Of a stretch of 64,000 bases of DNA, positions 52,175 to 61,187 are shown in pieces. A program made the position numbers and the translations under genes. Below the pieces are notes generated by a model that was not told the origin of the DNA, did no database searches, and saw only the letters and a program-made list of their open reading frames with translations. The stretch is from Amycolatopsis arida (lineage in GTDB: Bacteria > Actinomycetota > Actinomycetes > Mycobacteriales > Pseudonocardiaceae). How positions within the stretch are numbered: the first letter of the stretch is position 1; every line of letters begins with the position of its first letter. The stretch is taken from NCBI RefSeq assembly GCF_900115565.1, contig NZ_FOWW01000011.1, positions 144,696 to 208,695 on the forward strand. The letters are read 5' to 3'.

Positions 52175-53167
52175 TCAGCCCACCCCGGCGTAGGAGTGCA
52201 ACCCGACGGTGACCAGGTTGACGAAGAACAGGTTGAACACGGTCGCGGCGAACCCGAGGACGTTGATGGTCGCCGCCCGGCGACCCCGCCAGCCGGCGGT
52301 CGCCCGGGAGTGCAGATACGCCGCGTAGATGACCCACGCGATGAACGCGACCGTCTCCTTCGGGTCCCAGCCCCAGAACCGGCCCCACGCCGACTCCGCC
52401 CAGATCGCGCCGCAGAGCACGCCGAAGGTGAACACCGGGAACGCGAACACGGTGGTGCGGTAGGCGATTCGGTCGAGCACGTCGGCCGCGGGGAGCCGGT
52501 GACCGAGCCGGGCGAAGCGCGCCGGGTCGTTGTCGTGGCTGGTGCGGACCAGGTACAGGATGCTGGCCACGCCGGGCACGAGGAAGATCCCGGACGCCCC
52601 CGCCGCGGCCGAGACGTGGATGACCAGCCAGTACGACTGCAGGGCCGGCTGCACCGGTGCGGCCGCGGTGTAGAGCATCGTGCCGCCGACGAACATCAGG
52701 ATCACCACCGGCAGCAGCACGAACGCCGAGAGGTGGCGCACCGGCGAGCGGCGCAGCACGACCAGCCAGGTGACCACCGCGACCAGGCAGACCGCCGAGA
52801 TGTACTCGTACATGTTGCCCCACGGCACCCGGCTGGTGGCCAACCCGCGCAGCACGAGCGAGGCGAGGTGCAGCAGCGCGGCCAGCACGGTCAGCGCCAC
52901 GCCCATCCGCCCGATCCGCTCGGCCCTGCCGATCGGGCGGGCCGGCGTGGCCGGGGGCGGGCCGGCCGGCGCGGTCGCCGAGGTCTCCACCGGGGCCCCC
53001 GCGCCGACCAGCTCGCGGCTGCGCTCCCGGGTCCGCTGGGCCGCCTGCCGGCCCTTGCGCCCGAAGGACTGCTCCACCAGGAAGAAGACCATCGCAGCCA
53101 CGTAGATGGCCACGGCCGTGGTGTAGGACCAGTCGCTGTACTGCGACAGCGTCTCGTTGACCGGCAT
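52175..53167 (-). CDS. ccsB: CcsB/ResC cytochrome c synthase subunit
   Basis: A 330-residue membrane protein of the CcsA/ResC heme-handling family of System II cytochrome c maturation. It has about eight helices and the tryptophan-rich WGWDPKE-type motif (here FWGWDPKETVAFIAW) that binds heme, with conserved His residues in adjacent helices. It joins heme to apocytochrome c on the outer face with ResB. The ATG at 53167 overlaps the ResB stop by one base (TGATG). Complete. Confidence 0.93.
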   Translation of the reverse strand: MPVNETLSQYSDWSYTTAVAIYVAAMVFFLVEQSFGRKGRQAAQRTRERSRELVGAGAPVETSATAPAGPPPATPARPIGRAERIGRMGVALTVLAALLHLASLVLRGLATSRVPWGNMYEYISAVCLVAVVTWLVVLRRSPVRHLSAFVLLPVVILMFVGGTMLYTAAAPVQPALQSYWLVIHVSAAAGASGIFLVPGVASILYLVRTSHDNDPARFARLGHRLPAADVLDRIAYRTTVFAFPVFTFGVLCGAIWAESAWGRFWGWDPKETVAFIAWVIYAAYLHSRATAGWRGRRAATINVLGFAATVFNLFFVNLVTVGLHSYAGVG

Positions 53168-54783
53168 CAGGTGCGCCCTTTCTCGGTGATCTCCACCTTC
53201 TCCTGCGTGCCCGCGGCGCCGAGGATCTGGTCGGCGAGTCGGGTGAACTCCTCGCCGTATCCGGCCTGGTCGGTGCGGGCCAGACCGGCCACTTCTACTA
53301 CAACGGGTCGTAGATTAGCGGAACCGGCCTCGGGACGCACCCGTACCCACAGCCGGCGCCGCTTGACCAGCAGCGACCCCACCAGACCGACCATCATCGC
53401 GACGGCGAAGCCGAGCACCCAGCCCTGCGTGGGGTCGTGCGACACCTGCAGCGACACGAACCGCTCCACACCGGAGAACTCGACCTTCGTGCCGTCGTCG
53501 AGGGTCAGTGACTCGCCGAGGTCGAGGTTCTCCCTGGCCACCCGGACCAGCCTGCCACTGTCCACCATGGACCGGTCGACGGTGAAGATGGACTGGCCGC
53601 GGCCGGAGTCGACGCCGAGGTCCCCGCGCAGGACGTCGACCGCCACCGCCGGGTCGGCCAGCTCGGGTCCCGCCGAGCTGAGCACGCTGCCGTGCAGGAA
53701 CTTGGTCGGCGCGAACAGCCCGGTGATCGCCAGCTGCCGGGTCCGCCGCTCCGCCGAGTCGGTGATCCCCGGCGGCTCGAACTTCGTCGCCCCCTCGGAC
53801 AACAGCGTGGTCTGGTCCGTCGGCCGCCACTGGATCGTCTGCGTGCGCACGCTGCCGTCCGGGAAGGTGACCGTGAACGTCGGCGCGTAGCCGTGCCCGA
53901 GCAGGTAGACCCGGTCGCCCGCGGTGCGCAGCGGCTCGTTGACCCTGAGCTCGTAGGGCCGCCAGGTGCCGGTCTCCAGGTCGGCTCCGGACTGGTACTC
54001 CAGGTCGGCCTCGTAGTGCACTGGCTGGTTGGTCTCGCTGAACTCGGCGCGGAAGCCGTTGACCCGGACGCAGAACGGGTTCAGCCCGGTGCCGTCCACC
54101 CGCAGCCCGGGGTCGAAGGAGTCGTAGTTGTAGATCCCCGCGTTGCAGAAGGCCTGCCCGTCGGCGCGGACGATGACCTGGCCCTCGTAGGAGTACAGCT
54201 TGCCCAGCGCGAACGCCACGATCAGCCCGAGCATGGCGAAGTGGAACACCAGGTTGCCGGTCTCCCGCAGGTAGCCGCGCTCGGCGCTGAGGCTGACCGC
54301 GCCGTCCGGCTCGATCCGCCGCTCCACCCGCCAGCCGCGCAGCCGCTGCCGGGTCGAGGCCAGCACCGCGTCGGGATCCGAGTCGGCGATCGCCCGCCGG
54401 TGGTGCGGCATCCGGGACAGGTTGCGCGGGGTGAGCACCGGCCGGGCCCGCATCGCGCGGACGTACTCGAACGTGCGCGGGGTCAGGCAGCCGACCAGCG
54501 ACACCATCAGCAGCAGGTAGATCGCGGAGAACCAGACGCTGGAGTAGACGTCGAAGAACTGCAGGCGGTCGAGCAGCCGGCCCCACCAGCCGTGCGCGGC
54601 GATGTACTCCTCGGTCTTGGGCGGGTTCAGCTGCCGCTGCGGCAGCAGCGCACCGGGCAGCGCGGCCAGCGCGAGCAGGAACAGCAGGATGAGCGCGGTG
54701 CGCATCGAGGTCAGTCCGCGCCAGGTGTTGCGGGCGAAGGCGAGCGCCCTGCGCACCGGCGTGACGCGGTAGGTGGTGCTCAC
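53167..54783 (-). CDS. resB: ResB cytochrome c biogenesis protein
   Basis: A 538-residue ResB. It has three N-terminal transmembrane helices (for example MRTALILLFLLALAALPGAL, FFDVYSSVWFSAIYLLLMVS), a large outer-face domain and a C-terminal helix (GWVLGFAVAMMVGLVGSLLV). It partners CcsB in covalent heme attachment. The frame is open upstream through the ccdA gene, but GTG 54783 overlaps the ccdA stop (GTGA) and gives the normal length. Confidence 0.93.
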   Translation of the reverse strand: MSTTYRVTPVRRALAFARNTWRGLTSMRTALILLFLLALAALPGALLPQRQLNPPKTEEYIAAHGWWGRLLDRLQFFDVYSSVWFSAIYLLLMVSLVGCLTPRTFEYVRAMRARPVLTPRNLSRMPHHRRAIADSDPDAVLASTRQRLRGWRVERRIEPDGAVSLSAERGYLRETGNLVFHFAMLGLIVAFALGKLYSYEGQVIVRADGQAFCNAGIYNYDSFDPGLRVDGTGLNPFCVRVNGFRAEFSETNQPVHYEADLEYQSGADLETGTWRPYELRVNEPLRTAGDRVYLLGHGYAPTFTVTFPDGSVRTQTIQWRPTDQTTLLSEGATKFEPPGITDSAERRTRQLAITGLFAPTKFLHGSVLSSAGPELADPAVAVDVLRGDLGVDSGRGQSIFTVDRSMVDSGRLVRVARENLDLGESLTLDDGTKVEFSGVERFVSLQVSHDPTQGWVLGFAVAMMVGLVGSLLVKRRRLWVRVRPEAGSANLRPVVVEVAGLARTDQAGYGEEFTRLADQILGAAGTQEKVEITEKGRT

Positions 54784-55553
54784 AGCGGCAGTTCCGTGTC
54801 CGCGACCACGCCGTTGCGCAGCCAGCCCACGAAGTCGCCCCACACGCCGGTGACCAGCAGCACCCCGACGACGAGCAGCAGCGCGCCGCCGGCGATCCGC
54901 ACCTTCCCGCCGTTGCGGCGCAGCCAGCCGGTGGCCCGCACCGCCCACCCCGCGCCGAACGCGAGCAGCAGGAACGGCACGCCGAGGCCGACGCTGTAGA
55001 CGAGCAGGAGCAGGAAGCCACGGGCCGCGCTGCCGCCGCTGGCGGTGGCGAGGGTGATCACCCCGGCCAGGGTCGGGCCGAGGCACGGGGTCCAGCCGAG
55101 CCCGAAGACCGCGCCGAGCAGCGGGGCGCCCCACAGCCCGTGCCGCGGCACCCGGTGGAGGCGGACCTCCCGCTGCAGGAACGGGAACCAGCCGAGGAAG
55201 ACCAGCGCCATGGCGATGGTGACCACCCCGCCGATCCGTTGCAGCAACTCCTCGTTGAGGAGCAGGGCATCGGCGAGCCAGACGAGGCTGCCCAGCCCGG
55301 CGACGAACACGACGGTGAAGCCGAGCACGAACAGCCCGGCCGCGCCCGCCATGGCGAAGCGGCCCTTCTTGCGCTCCTCGCCGGCGTCGACGGCCGGCGC
55401 GTCGGCGCCGACCAGCGCCGCGAGGTAGGCGAGGTAGCCGGGAACCAGCGGCACCACGCACGGCGAGGCGAACGAGATCGCCCCGGCCAGCAGGGCCACC
55501 CCCGCCGCGAGCAACAGCGGCCCTGAGGTCGCCAGCTCGGTCACGGTGTCCAC
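54780..55553 (-). CDS. ccdA: CcdA-type thiol-disulfide transporter
   Basis: A 257-residue membrane protein that passes reducing equivalents across the membrane to keep apocytochrome c thiols reduced. It has six helices and the paired redox cysteines FASPCVVPL (helix 1) and GWTPCLGPT (helix 4). The start GTG 55553. It lies upstream of resB with a 4-bp overlap and works with the TlpA/ResA protein at 56248-56823. Confidence 0.93.
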   Translation of the reverse strand: MDTVTELATSGPLLLAAGVALLAGAISFASPCVVPLVPGYLAYLAALVGADAPAVDAGEERKKGRFAMAGAAGLFVLGFTVVFVAGLGSLVWLADALLLNEELLQRIGGVVTIAMALVFLGWFPFLQREVRLHRVPRHGLWGAPLLGAVFGLGWTPCLGPTLAGVITLATASGGSAARGFLLLLVYSVGLGVPFLLLAFGAGWAVRATGWLRRNGGKVRIAGGALLLVVGVLLVTGVWGDFVGWLRNGVVADTELPL

Positions 55554-55755
55554 CCGATCAGGGTAAGGAATGAGGTTCTCGTCAAGTCGACCGGCCGCCG
55601 GAGGACCGCGACGTGCGAGTGGCGCGGCTCACCCCGCCAGCCGCCTCGTGCCCGTGGAGCCGTCGCCGGCGACCAGACACGCGGCTCACCGTGCCCCGAC
55701 CGTCACCACGGTGGCGGGCCTGATCGGGGCGCACTCCGTGCGCCGGTGGCTCCGG

Positions 55756-56163
55756 TCAGGTTCGTCGTTGCTCGTGGACCGGGGCGGTGGCGAGCAGGTC
55801 GTGGCGGTACTCCTGGGGCAGTTGGGCGACCAGGTCGTCGAGCTCGCCCTCGGTCACGGTCTGCCGGATGACGGCGACGACGGCGCGCGCGTGCTCTCGG
55901 GCACCGTCGAGGGTGCAGTCCCGACCTTCGGCGGCGGCCACCCGCCGGTAGAACTCCCCGAGTCCGAACTCCTCGCCACTACCGGTGTCCGGGAGCGCCT
56001 CGGCGATGGCGGGAGGCAGCTGTGCGGCCAGGTCGTGGGGTTCCCGCCCGGCCAGTCGCTGGGCGAGAACCTCCAGGGTGGCGCGGGTCGCGGCGGCGGC
56101 GTGGTCGTTGTCCTCCAGGCCGGCGATCTCGCGGACCTTCGCCACGATGTCGTGCTCCTTCAT
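55756..56163 (-). CDS. DUF2267 protein
   Basis: A 135-residue cytosolic helical protein of the DUF2267 family: VREIAGLEDNDHAAAATRAT, LAQRLAGREPHDLAAQLP, FYRRVAAAEG and LVAQLPQEYRHDL. Members often sit in stress-response settings, and the function is unknown. ATG start at 56163 with AGGAGGGG upstream. It is inserted between the resA-like and ccdA genes. Confidence 0.85.
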   Translation of the reverse strand: MKEHDIVAKVREIAGLEDNDHAAAATRATLEVLAQRLAGREPHDLAAQLPPAIAEALPDTGSGEEFGLGEFYRRVAAAEGRDCTLDGAREHARAVVAVIRQTVTEGELDDLVAQLPQEYRHDLLATAPVHEQRRT

Positions 56164-56247
56164 CGCCCCTCCTGTCGTTGTCGGTCCCTGGGTCCTGCAC
56201 TACCCGGGTTCGCGCCACCGCAACCGTCGGTGGGGACGGGAAGGACG

Positions 56248-56823
56248 CTACGACTCGGCCTTCAGCCGCTCGATCAGCGGGTCGAGGTCCTCGGCCAGCA
56301 ACGGGCGCAGGAACACCGCGGCCACCCGCTGCCGCTCGTCCACCACGATCGTCGACGGCACGATGTTGCGCGGGTAGCCGGACAGGGGCAGCAACACCCG
56401 CCCCGACTCGTCGTAGATCGACGGGTAGGTGATGCCGCGGGCCCGCAGGAAGTCCTGCGGCAGCTGGCGGTTCGGCTCGCGGACGTCGATGCCGAGCACC
56501 TGCACGTCGTCGCCGTGCCGGTCCTGCACCTCCTGCAGCTCCGGCACCTCGGCGCGGCACGGACCGCACCACTGGCCCCAGAGGTTGATCACGACGACCT
56601 TGCCGGCGAAGTCGGCCACCGAGATGCGCTTGGACTCGTCGAAGAGGTCAGGGCCGGCCAGCTCGGGGATCGGCTGGCGGTCCGCGCCCTCGTAGTAGAT
56701 GTCGCTCTGGCCGTTGGGTGAGACGAACTCGAAGCTGCTGCCCGTGGCCACCGCGTCGTCGCCGGTGGTGCACGCGGTGCCGGCGAGCAGCACGGCCAGC
56801 ACCAGCCCGAGAGCCCGCCTCAT
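56248..56823 (-). CDS. resA: TlpA/ResA-family thioredoxin lipoprotein
   Basis: A 191-residue exported thioredoxin-like protein. A lipoprotein signal ([17 protein letters not shown]) anchors it outside the membrane. The redox site is WGQWCGPCRAEVPEL (CxxC near 84-87), and the cis-Pro region is IVPSTIVVD. It reduces apocytochrome c cysteines, fed by CcdA. ATG 56823 overlaps the upstream phosphatase stop (ATGA). Confidence 0.92.
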   Translation of the reverse strand: MRRALGLVLAVLLAGTACTTGDDAVATGSSFEFVSPNGQSDIYYEGADRQPIPELAGPDLFDESKRISVADFAGKVVVINLWGQWCGPCRAEVPELQEVQDRHGDDVQVLGIDVREPNRQLPQDFLRARGITYPSIYDESGRVLLPLSGYPRNIVPSTIVVDERQRVAAVFLRPLLAEDLDPLIERLKAES

Positions 56824-57452
56824 GCGCCGGTCACCATCGGGTCCGTCGCGCCGGCCGGCTCGCAGTAGACGAGGTCGACCAGCTCCTCGTCGGCGAAGAC
56901 CAGGCTGGTCAGTGACGCCAGCGAGCACTGCCGGCGGCGCGGGTGGTGCCACAGCCGGCGGCCCTCGAGGAAGCGGCGCAGCGTCCAGATCGGCAGCTGA
57001 TGCGAGACGCACACCGCCTCGTAGCCGGCGGCCCGCTCGCGCGCACGGTGCACGGCGGCGAGCATCCGGTGCGCGAGCTCGACGTAGGGCTCGCCCCACG
57101 ACGGCCGCAGCGGGTTGCGCAGCTTCGGCCAGTGCCGGGGTTGGCGCAGCGCGCCGTCGCCGACGCTGACCCGCAGCCCCTCGAACGCGTTGGCGGCCTC
57201 GATCAGCCGCTCGTCGGTGGCGACGTCGAGCCGGTGGGCCGCGGCGATGGGCGCGGCGGTCTCCTGGGCGCGCTGCAGCGGCGAGGCGACGACGTGCACG
57301 ACCGCGTGGCCGGCGAGGGCCTCGGCGACGGTGAGTGCCTGCCGCCGGCCGCGCTCGGACAGGCCGTAGCCGTCGAGCCGGCCGTAGAGCACACCGTCCG
57401 GGTTGTGCACCTCGCCGTGCCGGAGCAGGTGAACGATGGTGCGAGTGGTCAC
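56820..57452 (-). CDS. Histidine phosphatase family protein (phosphoglycerate-mutase-like)
   Basis: A 210-residue histidine phosphatase with the catalytic [10 protein letters not shown] motif near the N-terminus, [11 protein letters not shown], and the second His in [11 protein letters not shown]. The family includes small-molecule phosphatases and true mutases; the exact substrate cannot be told. The GTG at 57452 overlaps the hemL stop (GTGA), and its own stop overlaps the resA-like gene, so hemL, this gene and the redox gene form one transcript. Confidence 0.9.
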   Translation of the reverse strand: MTTRTIVHLLRHGEVHNPDGVLYGRLDGYGLSERGRRQALTVAEALAGHAVVHVVASPLQRAQETAAPIAAAHRLDVATDERLIEAANAFEGLRVSVGDGALRQPRHWPKLRNPLRPSWGEPYVELAHRMLAAVHRARERAAGYEAVCVSHQLPIWTLRRFLEGRRLWHHPRRRQCSLASLTSLVFADEELVDLVYCEPAGATDPMVTGA

Positions 57453-58756
57453 GCCGGCCTCTCCGCCGCGGCGGCCGCCCGAGCCGCGTGCGGCAGGGCG
57501 GCCTCGATGGTCTCGAACGCGGCGTCGTCCATCGCCGCGTTGACGAACCACGCCTCGAACGCGCTCGGCGGGGCGTAGACGCCGTGGTCGAGCAGGGCGT
57601 GGAAGAACGCGGGGAACCGCCAGGACTCGGCGGCGGTGGCGCCGGCGTAGTCGTGCACCGGCGCCTCGGTGAAGAAGACGCTGAGCAGGTTGCCGGCGTA
57701 GGACACGGTGTGCGCGACGCCGGCGGCGGTCAGCGCCTCGCCGAGCAGCGCGCCGAGTCGCTGGGAGTTGGCGTCGAGGGCGCGGTACACCGCGTCGTCG
57801 GCGGCGCGGAGGGTGGCCAGCCCGGCGGCGACCGCGACGGGGTTGCCGGAGAGCGTGCCGGCCTGGTAGACGGGGCCGTTCGGGGCGAGCCGGGCCATCA
57901 CCTCGGCGCGCCCGCCGAACGCGGCGGCGGGCAGGCCACCGGACATGACCTTGCCGAAGGTGTAGAGGTCGCCGGGCACCGCCTCGACGCCGAACCAGCC
58001 GCTGGCGGAGACGCGGAAGCCGGTCATCACCTCGTCGACGATCAGCAGGGCGCCGTGCTCGTGGGCGAGGTCGCGCAGGCCGGCGTTGAAGTCCTGGCGC
58101 GGCGGGATGGCGCCCATGTTGCCGGGGGCGGCCTCGGTGATGATCGCGGCGATGGAGTCGGGGTTCTCGGCGAAGGCCCGCCGCACGGCGTCGAGGTCGT
58201 TGTAGGGCAGGACGATGGTGTCGGCGGCCTGCGCGCCGGTCACACCGGGCGAGGTGGGCAGGCCGAGGGTGGCGACGCCGGAGCCGGCCTGGGCGAGCAG
58301 GGCGTCGACGTGGCCGTGGTAGCAGCCGGCGAACTTGATGATCTTGCCGCGACCGGTGTGGCCCCGGGCGAGGCGGATGGCGCTCATCGTGGCCTCGGTG
58401 CCGGAGTTGACCAGGCGGATCTGCTCCACCGGCTCGACCCTGGCGATGATCTCCTCGGCGAGCTCGACCTCGCCGGTGGTGGGGGTGCCGAAGGACAGGC
58501 CGGAGGTGGCCGCCTCGCGCACGGCCGCGACGACGTCCGGGTGGGCGTGACCGAGGATCATCGGCCCCCAGGACGACACGAGGTCGACATAGCGACTGCC
58601 GTCGGCGTCGGTCAGGTAGGCGCCCTCGCCACGCACCATGAACCGCGGCGTGCCCCCCACCGCGCTGAAGGCGCGCACCGGCGAGTTCACCCCTCCGGGG
58701 GTGACCGTGGTCGCCCGCTCGAACCATGCCTGGGACTGCTCGACTCGCTGTGTCAC
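57449..58756 (-). CDS. hemL: HemL, glutamate-1-semialdehyde 2,1-aminomutase
   Basis: A 435-residue PLP enzyme that makes 5-aminolevulinate for heme synthesis. It has [11 protein letters not shown] near the N-terminus, [26 protein letters not shown], and the PLP-Lys motif [17 protein letters not shown]. The frame extends upstream, but GTG 58756 ([12 protein letters not shown]) fits the family length. Heme supply next to cytochrome c maturation genes makes functional sense. Confidence 0.95.
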   Translation of the reverse strand: MTQRVEQSQAWFERATTVTPGGVNSPVRAFSAVGGTPRFMVRGEGAYLTDADGSRYVDLVSSWGPMILGHAHPDVVAAVREAATSGLSFGTPTTGEVELAEEIIARVEPVEQIRLVNSGTEATMSAIRLARGHTGRGKIIKFAGCYHGHVDALLAQAGSGVATLGLPTSPGVTGAQAADTIVLPYNDLDAVRRAFAENPDSIAAIITEAAPGNMGAIPPRQDFNAGLRDLAHEHGALLIVDEVMTGFRVSASGWFGVEAVPGDLYTFGKVMSGGLPAAAFGGRAEVMARLAPNGPVYQAGTLSGNPVAVAAGLATLRAADDAVYRALDANSQRLGALLGEALTAAGVAHTVSYAGNLLSVFFTEAPVHDYAGATAAESWRFPAFFHALLDHGVYAPPSAFEAWFVNAAMDDAAFETIEAALPHAARAAAAAERPA

Positions 58757-58856
58757 GACCTCCAGTCTGGCAAACCGGCCCACCCCTGCCGGGCACGGGC
58801 CGGCCCGGAGCGGAAAGCCGGGCCGGCCTCGCGCCATGGCGCCACCGCACGAGGCG

Positions 58857-58878
58857 ATTGACAAATTAATTTGTCAAT
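58857..58878. promoter_or_regulatory. Perfect 22-bp palindromic operator
   Basis: The half-site ATTGACAAATT is followed directly by its exact complement, giving a 22-bp perfect AT-rich palindrome in otherwise GC-rich DNA, 15 bp upstream of the ArsR-type regulator ATG. It includes TTGACA- and TAAT-like promoter text. It is almost certainly an autoregulatory operator for the adjacent regulator. Confidence 0.85.
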
Positions 58879-58893
58879 GGTTCGCTCGACCGC

Positions 58894-59517
58894 ATGCGAG
58901 ACGTCGACGTGATCGCGGACCCGGCTTCGGCCGCGGCCGCGCTGGACCCGGTGCGCGCCAGGCTGCTGGCCGAGCTGCGCGAGCCGGCCTCCGCGTCCGC
59001 GCTGGCGAGCCGGCTCGGCGTGCCCCGGCAGCGGATCAACTACCACCTGCGCCTGCTGGAGAAGCACGGGCTGGTGGAGGTCGCGGCCACCCGCGCCTGG
59101 GGCGGGCTGACCGAACGCCAACTGGTCGCCACCGCCGCCGGGTACGTCGTCTCGCCCGAGGCGCTCGGCGCCGCGGCCAGCACGCCGCGGCCGTCGGCCG
59201 ACCGAATGTCGGCCGCGTACGTCGTCGCACTCGCCGCCCGCGTGGTCGCCGAGGTCGGCGGAATGGCCCGCAACGCCGCGCGCCGGCGCACCCGGCTGCC
59301 GGTCTTCGGGTTGGACGCCGCGATCCGGTTCGGCTCGCCGGCCGACCGGGCCGCGTTCGCCGACGAGCTCACCACCGCGGTGAACCGGCTGGTCTCGAAG
59401 TACCACGACGAGCGCGCACCGGACGGCCGCTGGCAACGGTTGACGCTCTCGGTCCATCCCGTGCCCAAGGGTGTCGATCCCGGTGCGCCACGAGAGGACG
59501 GTGGGGAGTTCCGATGA
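58894..59517 (+). CDS. ArsR-like winged-HTH regulator
   Basis: A 207-residue regulator with an ArsR/HTH_20-type winged helix (LDPVRARLLAELREPASASA, LASRLGVPRQRINYHLRLLE) and a C-terminal domain of unknown ligand. The ATG at 58894 lies just after a perfect palindrome. It overlaps the SRPBCC gene by 4 bp (ATGA). ArsR-SRPBCC pairs are common in actinobacteria and usually act as autorepressed stress or small-molecule responses; the inducer is unknown. No metal-binding Cys cluster is visible. Confidence 0.88.
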   Translation: MRDVDVIADPASAAAALDPVRARLLAELREPASASALASRLGVPRQRINYHLRLLEKHGLVEVAATRAWGGLTERQLVATAAGYVVSPEALGAAASTPRPSADRMSAAYVVALAARVVAEVGGMARNAARRRTRLPVFGLDAAIRFGSPADRAAFADELTTAVNRLVSKYHDERAPDGRWQRLTLSVHPVPKGVDPGAPREDGGEFR

Positions 59518-60332
59518 GCGACGCCGAATCCCCCGATCCGTCCACCCGGTTCCGGAACAACGAGATCGAGGTCCCGGGCACGCCCGACGCGGTGTGGCGC
59601 ACGATCGCCACCGGCCCCGGGCACGCGGCCTGGCTGTTCCCGGCCGACATCGAACCGGGCGAGGGCGGCGCGGTGGTGATCCACCGCGAGCCCTACGGCC
59701 ACGACGTGACCGCCGTCGTGACGGCATGGGAACCACCGCGCCGGTTCGCCTACGACGAGCCGGTCGAGCCGGCCACCGGGCCGCTGACGACCGAGTTCCT
59801 CGTGGAGGCGAAGCGCGGCGGCCACTGCGTCGTCCGCGTCGTCTGCGGCTTCCGGGACGGCGGCGACGGCTGGGAGGACCTCGTCGAGGGTGCCGCCGAA
59901 GGCTGGCGGATGTCGTTGACCGTCCTGCGGGCGTACCTGCGGCACTTCGCCGGGCGGCCGGTGGCGAACCTCGACGCGAGCGTCGACCTCGGCCTTGCCG
60001 CGCCGGACCGGGCTCGGGCGGCCGCCGTCCTGCTCGGCTCGCTCGGCCTGGCCGGACTGGCGCCCGGGGACGCGTTCCGCACGGCGGCGGGCGCGCCCGA
60101 CCTCGCCGGGACGGCCGAGCACGTCAGCGAGGGCTACGTGCTGCTGCGCGCCGCCGAGCCGTGCCCCGGGTTGTACGCGATCTCGTGCTTCCCGATGGCC
60201 GACGGCGCACCGCTGTCGGCGAACGTGCTGGCCCGGTTGTACGGAGCGCCGGCGGGGGCCGCCGCGCGGGAGCAGGCGACGTGGCGAACCTGGCTCGCCG
60301 GGTTCCGGCGAGAACTCGACCTGGGAGGATGA
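59514..60332 (+). CDS. SRPBCC (AHSA1-like) domain protein
   Basis: A 272-residue cytosolic protein. Residues 10-150 form an SRPBCC/AHA1 ligand-binding fold (FRNNEIEVPGTPDAVWRTIA, WEPPRRFAYDEP). The C-terminal half (150-272) is an additional domain without a recognised family. It is coupled to the ArsR-like regulator by overlap and followed after one base by a broken SDR gene. A role in binding a hydrophobic molecule is inferred from the fold. Confidence 0.85.
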   Translation: MSDAESPDPSTRFRNNEIEVPGTPDAVWRTIATGPGHAAWLFPADIEPGEGGAVVIHREPYGHDVTAVVTAWEPPRRFAYDEPVEPATGPLTTEFLVEAKRGGHCVVRVVCGFRDGGDGWEDLVEGAAEGWRMSLTVLRAYLRHFAGRPVANLDASVDLGLAAPDRARAAAVLLGSLGLAGLAPGDAFRTAAGAPDLAGTAEHVSEGYVLLRAAEPCPGLYAISCFPMADGAPLSANVLARLYGAPAGAAAREQATWRTWLAGFRRELDLGG

Positions 60333-60333
60333 G

Positions 60334-60699
60334 ATGCTGCTGCGGAACAAGAACGCGATCGTGTACGGCGCCGGTGCGATCGGGCGGGCGGTCGCGCTCG
60401 GCTTCGCCCGCGAGGGCGCGAAGGTGCACCTGGCGAGCCGTGGTCCCGAGCGCATGGACGCGCTCGGCCCGCACGGCATCCGGGTCGTCGGGGTGAAGAC
60501 CGGCGGCGTGCCCGAGAGCGTTCCCGAGGACTTCGCGGGCCGGGACGCGCTCGTGGAGATGCTCGTGGAGCCGACCATGCTCGGCAGGGCGGCGACCCTC
60601 GAGGACGTCGGGAACGTCACCGCGTTCGCCGCTTCGGACCGGGCCGCGTCGATCACCGGCGCGGAGATGAACATCACCTGCGGCGCGATCATGGACTGA
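60334..60699 (+). pseudogene. Internally deleted short-chain dehydrogenase
   Basis: The 121-residue frame joins an SDR N-terminus (MLLRNKNAIVYGAGAIGRAV, Gly-rich NADP loop) directly to an SDR C-terminus (ALGPHGIRVVGVKTGGVPES, TMLGRAATLEDVGNV, SITGAEMNITCGAIMD). About 110-120 residues are missing, including the NNAG motif and the catalytic Ser, Tyr and Lys. The reading frame is intact across the join (around RMDALGPHG), so this is an in-frame deletion and the gene product should be inactive as an oxidoreductase. It is translationally close to the SRPBCC gene. Confidence 0.85.
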
Positions 60700-60729
60700 A
60701 CCGGCGCCATCACCGGCCGCCCCGCGGGT

Positions 60730-61080
60730 TCACAGCGTGGCGAGGCGCAGGGCGAGCGCGGCGACGGCCAGCACGAGGAACGACGCCGGGTAGCGCAGGT
60801 CGGCGTAGCAGCGAGCGCGCGTGACGGAGCCGACGGCGCGGACGAAGTACCCGACGAGGCCCACCGCGGCCGCGACCCCGATCGCCGGGACGGCGAAGCC
60901 CACCAGTAGGCCGAGCGCGCCCACCGCCTTCGCCACGCCCAGCGGAAGGATCCACGAGTGCGGGATCCCGTACCGGGACATGTTGTCGAGGATCCACTGG
61001 ACACGGACGAAGTCGGCGACGGCGGCCGCGAGATTGGCCACCGCGGTCAGCACCGTGACGACGACATAGGCGGCGAACAC
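60730..61080 (-). CDS. DoxX-like membrane protein
   Basis: A 116-residue protein with four transmembrane helices (VFAAYVVVTVLTAVANLAAA, SWILPLGVAKAVGALGLLVG, VAAAVGLVGYFVRAVG, FLVLAVAALALRLATL), matching DoxX-like families. It is probably linked to membrane redox or quinone functions; the specific role is unknown. The GTG start at 61080 has AAGGGAG upstream; the frame is open to 61134. Divergent from the LysR gene. Confidence 0.82.
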   Translation of the reverse strand: MFAAYVVVTVLTAVANLAAAVADFVRVQWILDNMSRYGIPHSWILPLGVAKAVGALGLLVGFAVPAIGVAAAVGLVGYFVRAVGSVTRARCYADLRYPASFLVLAVAALALRLATL

Positions 61081-61187
61081 CGGACGCTCCCTTCCGACCC
61101 GGCCCGAGCTCGGCCCGAACGATCGACGACCCAACCCTGACCGAGCGGCCGGCTGGCGTCCAATACCTGCGCCTATAACCTCGGGGA

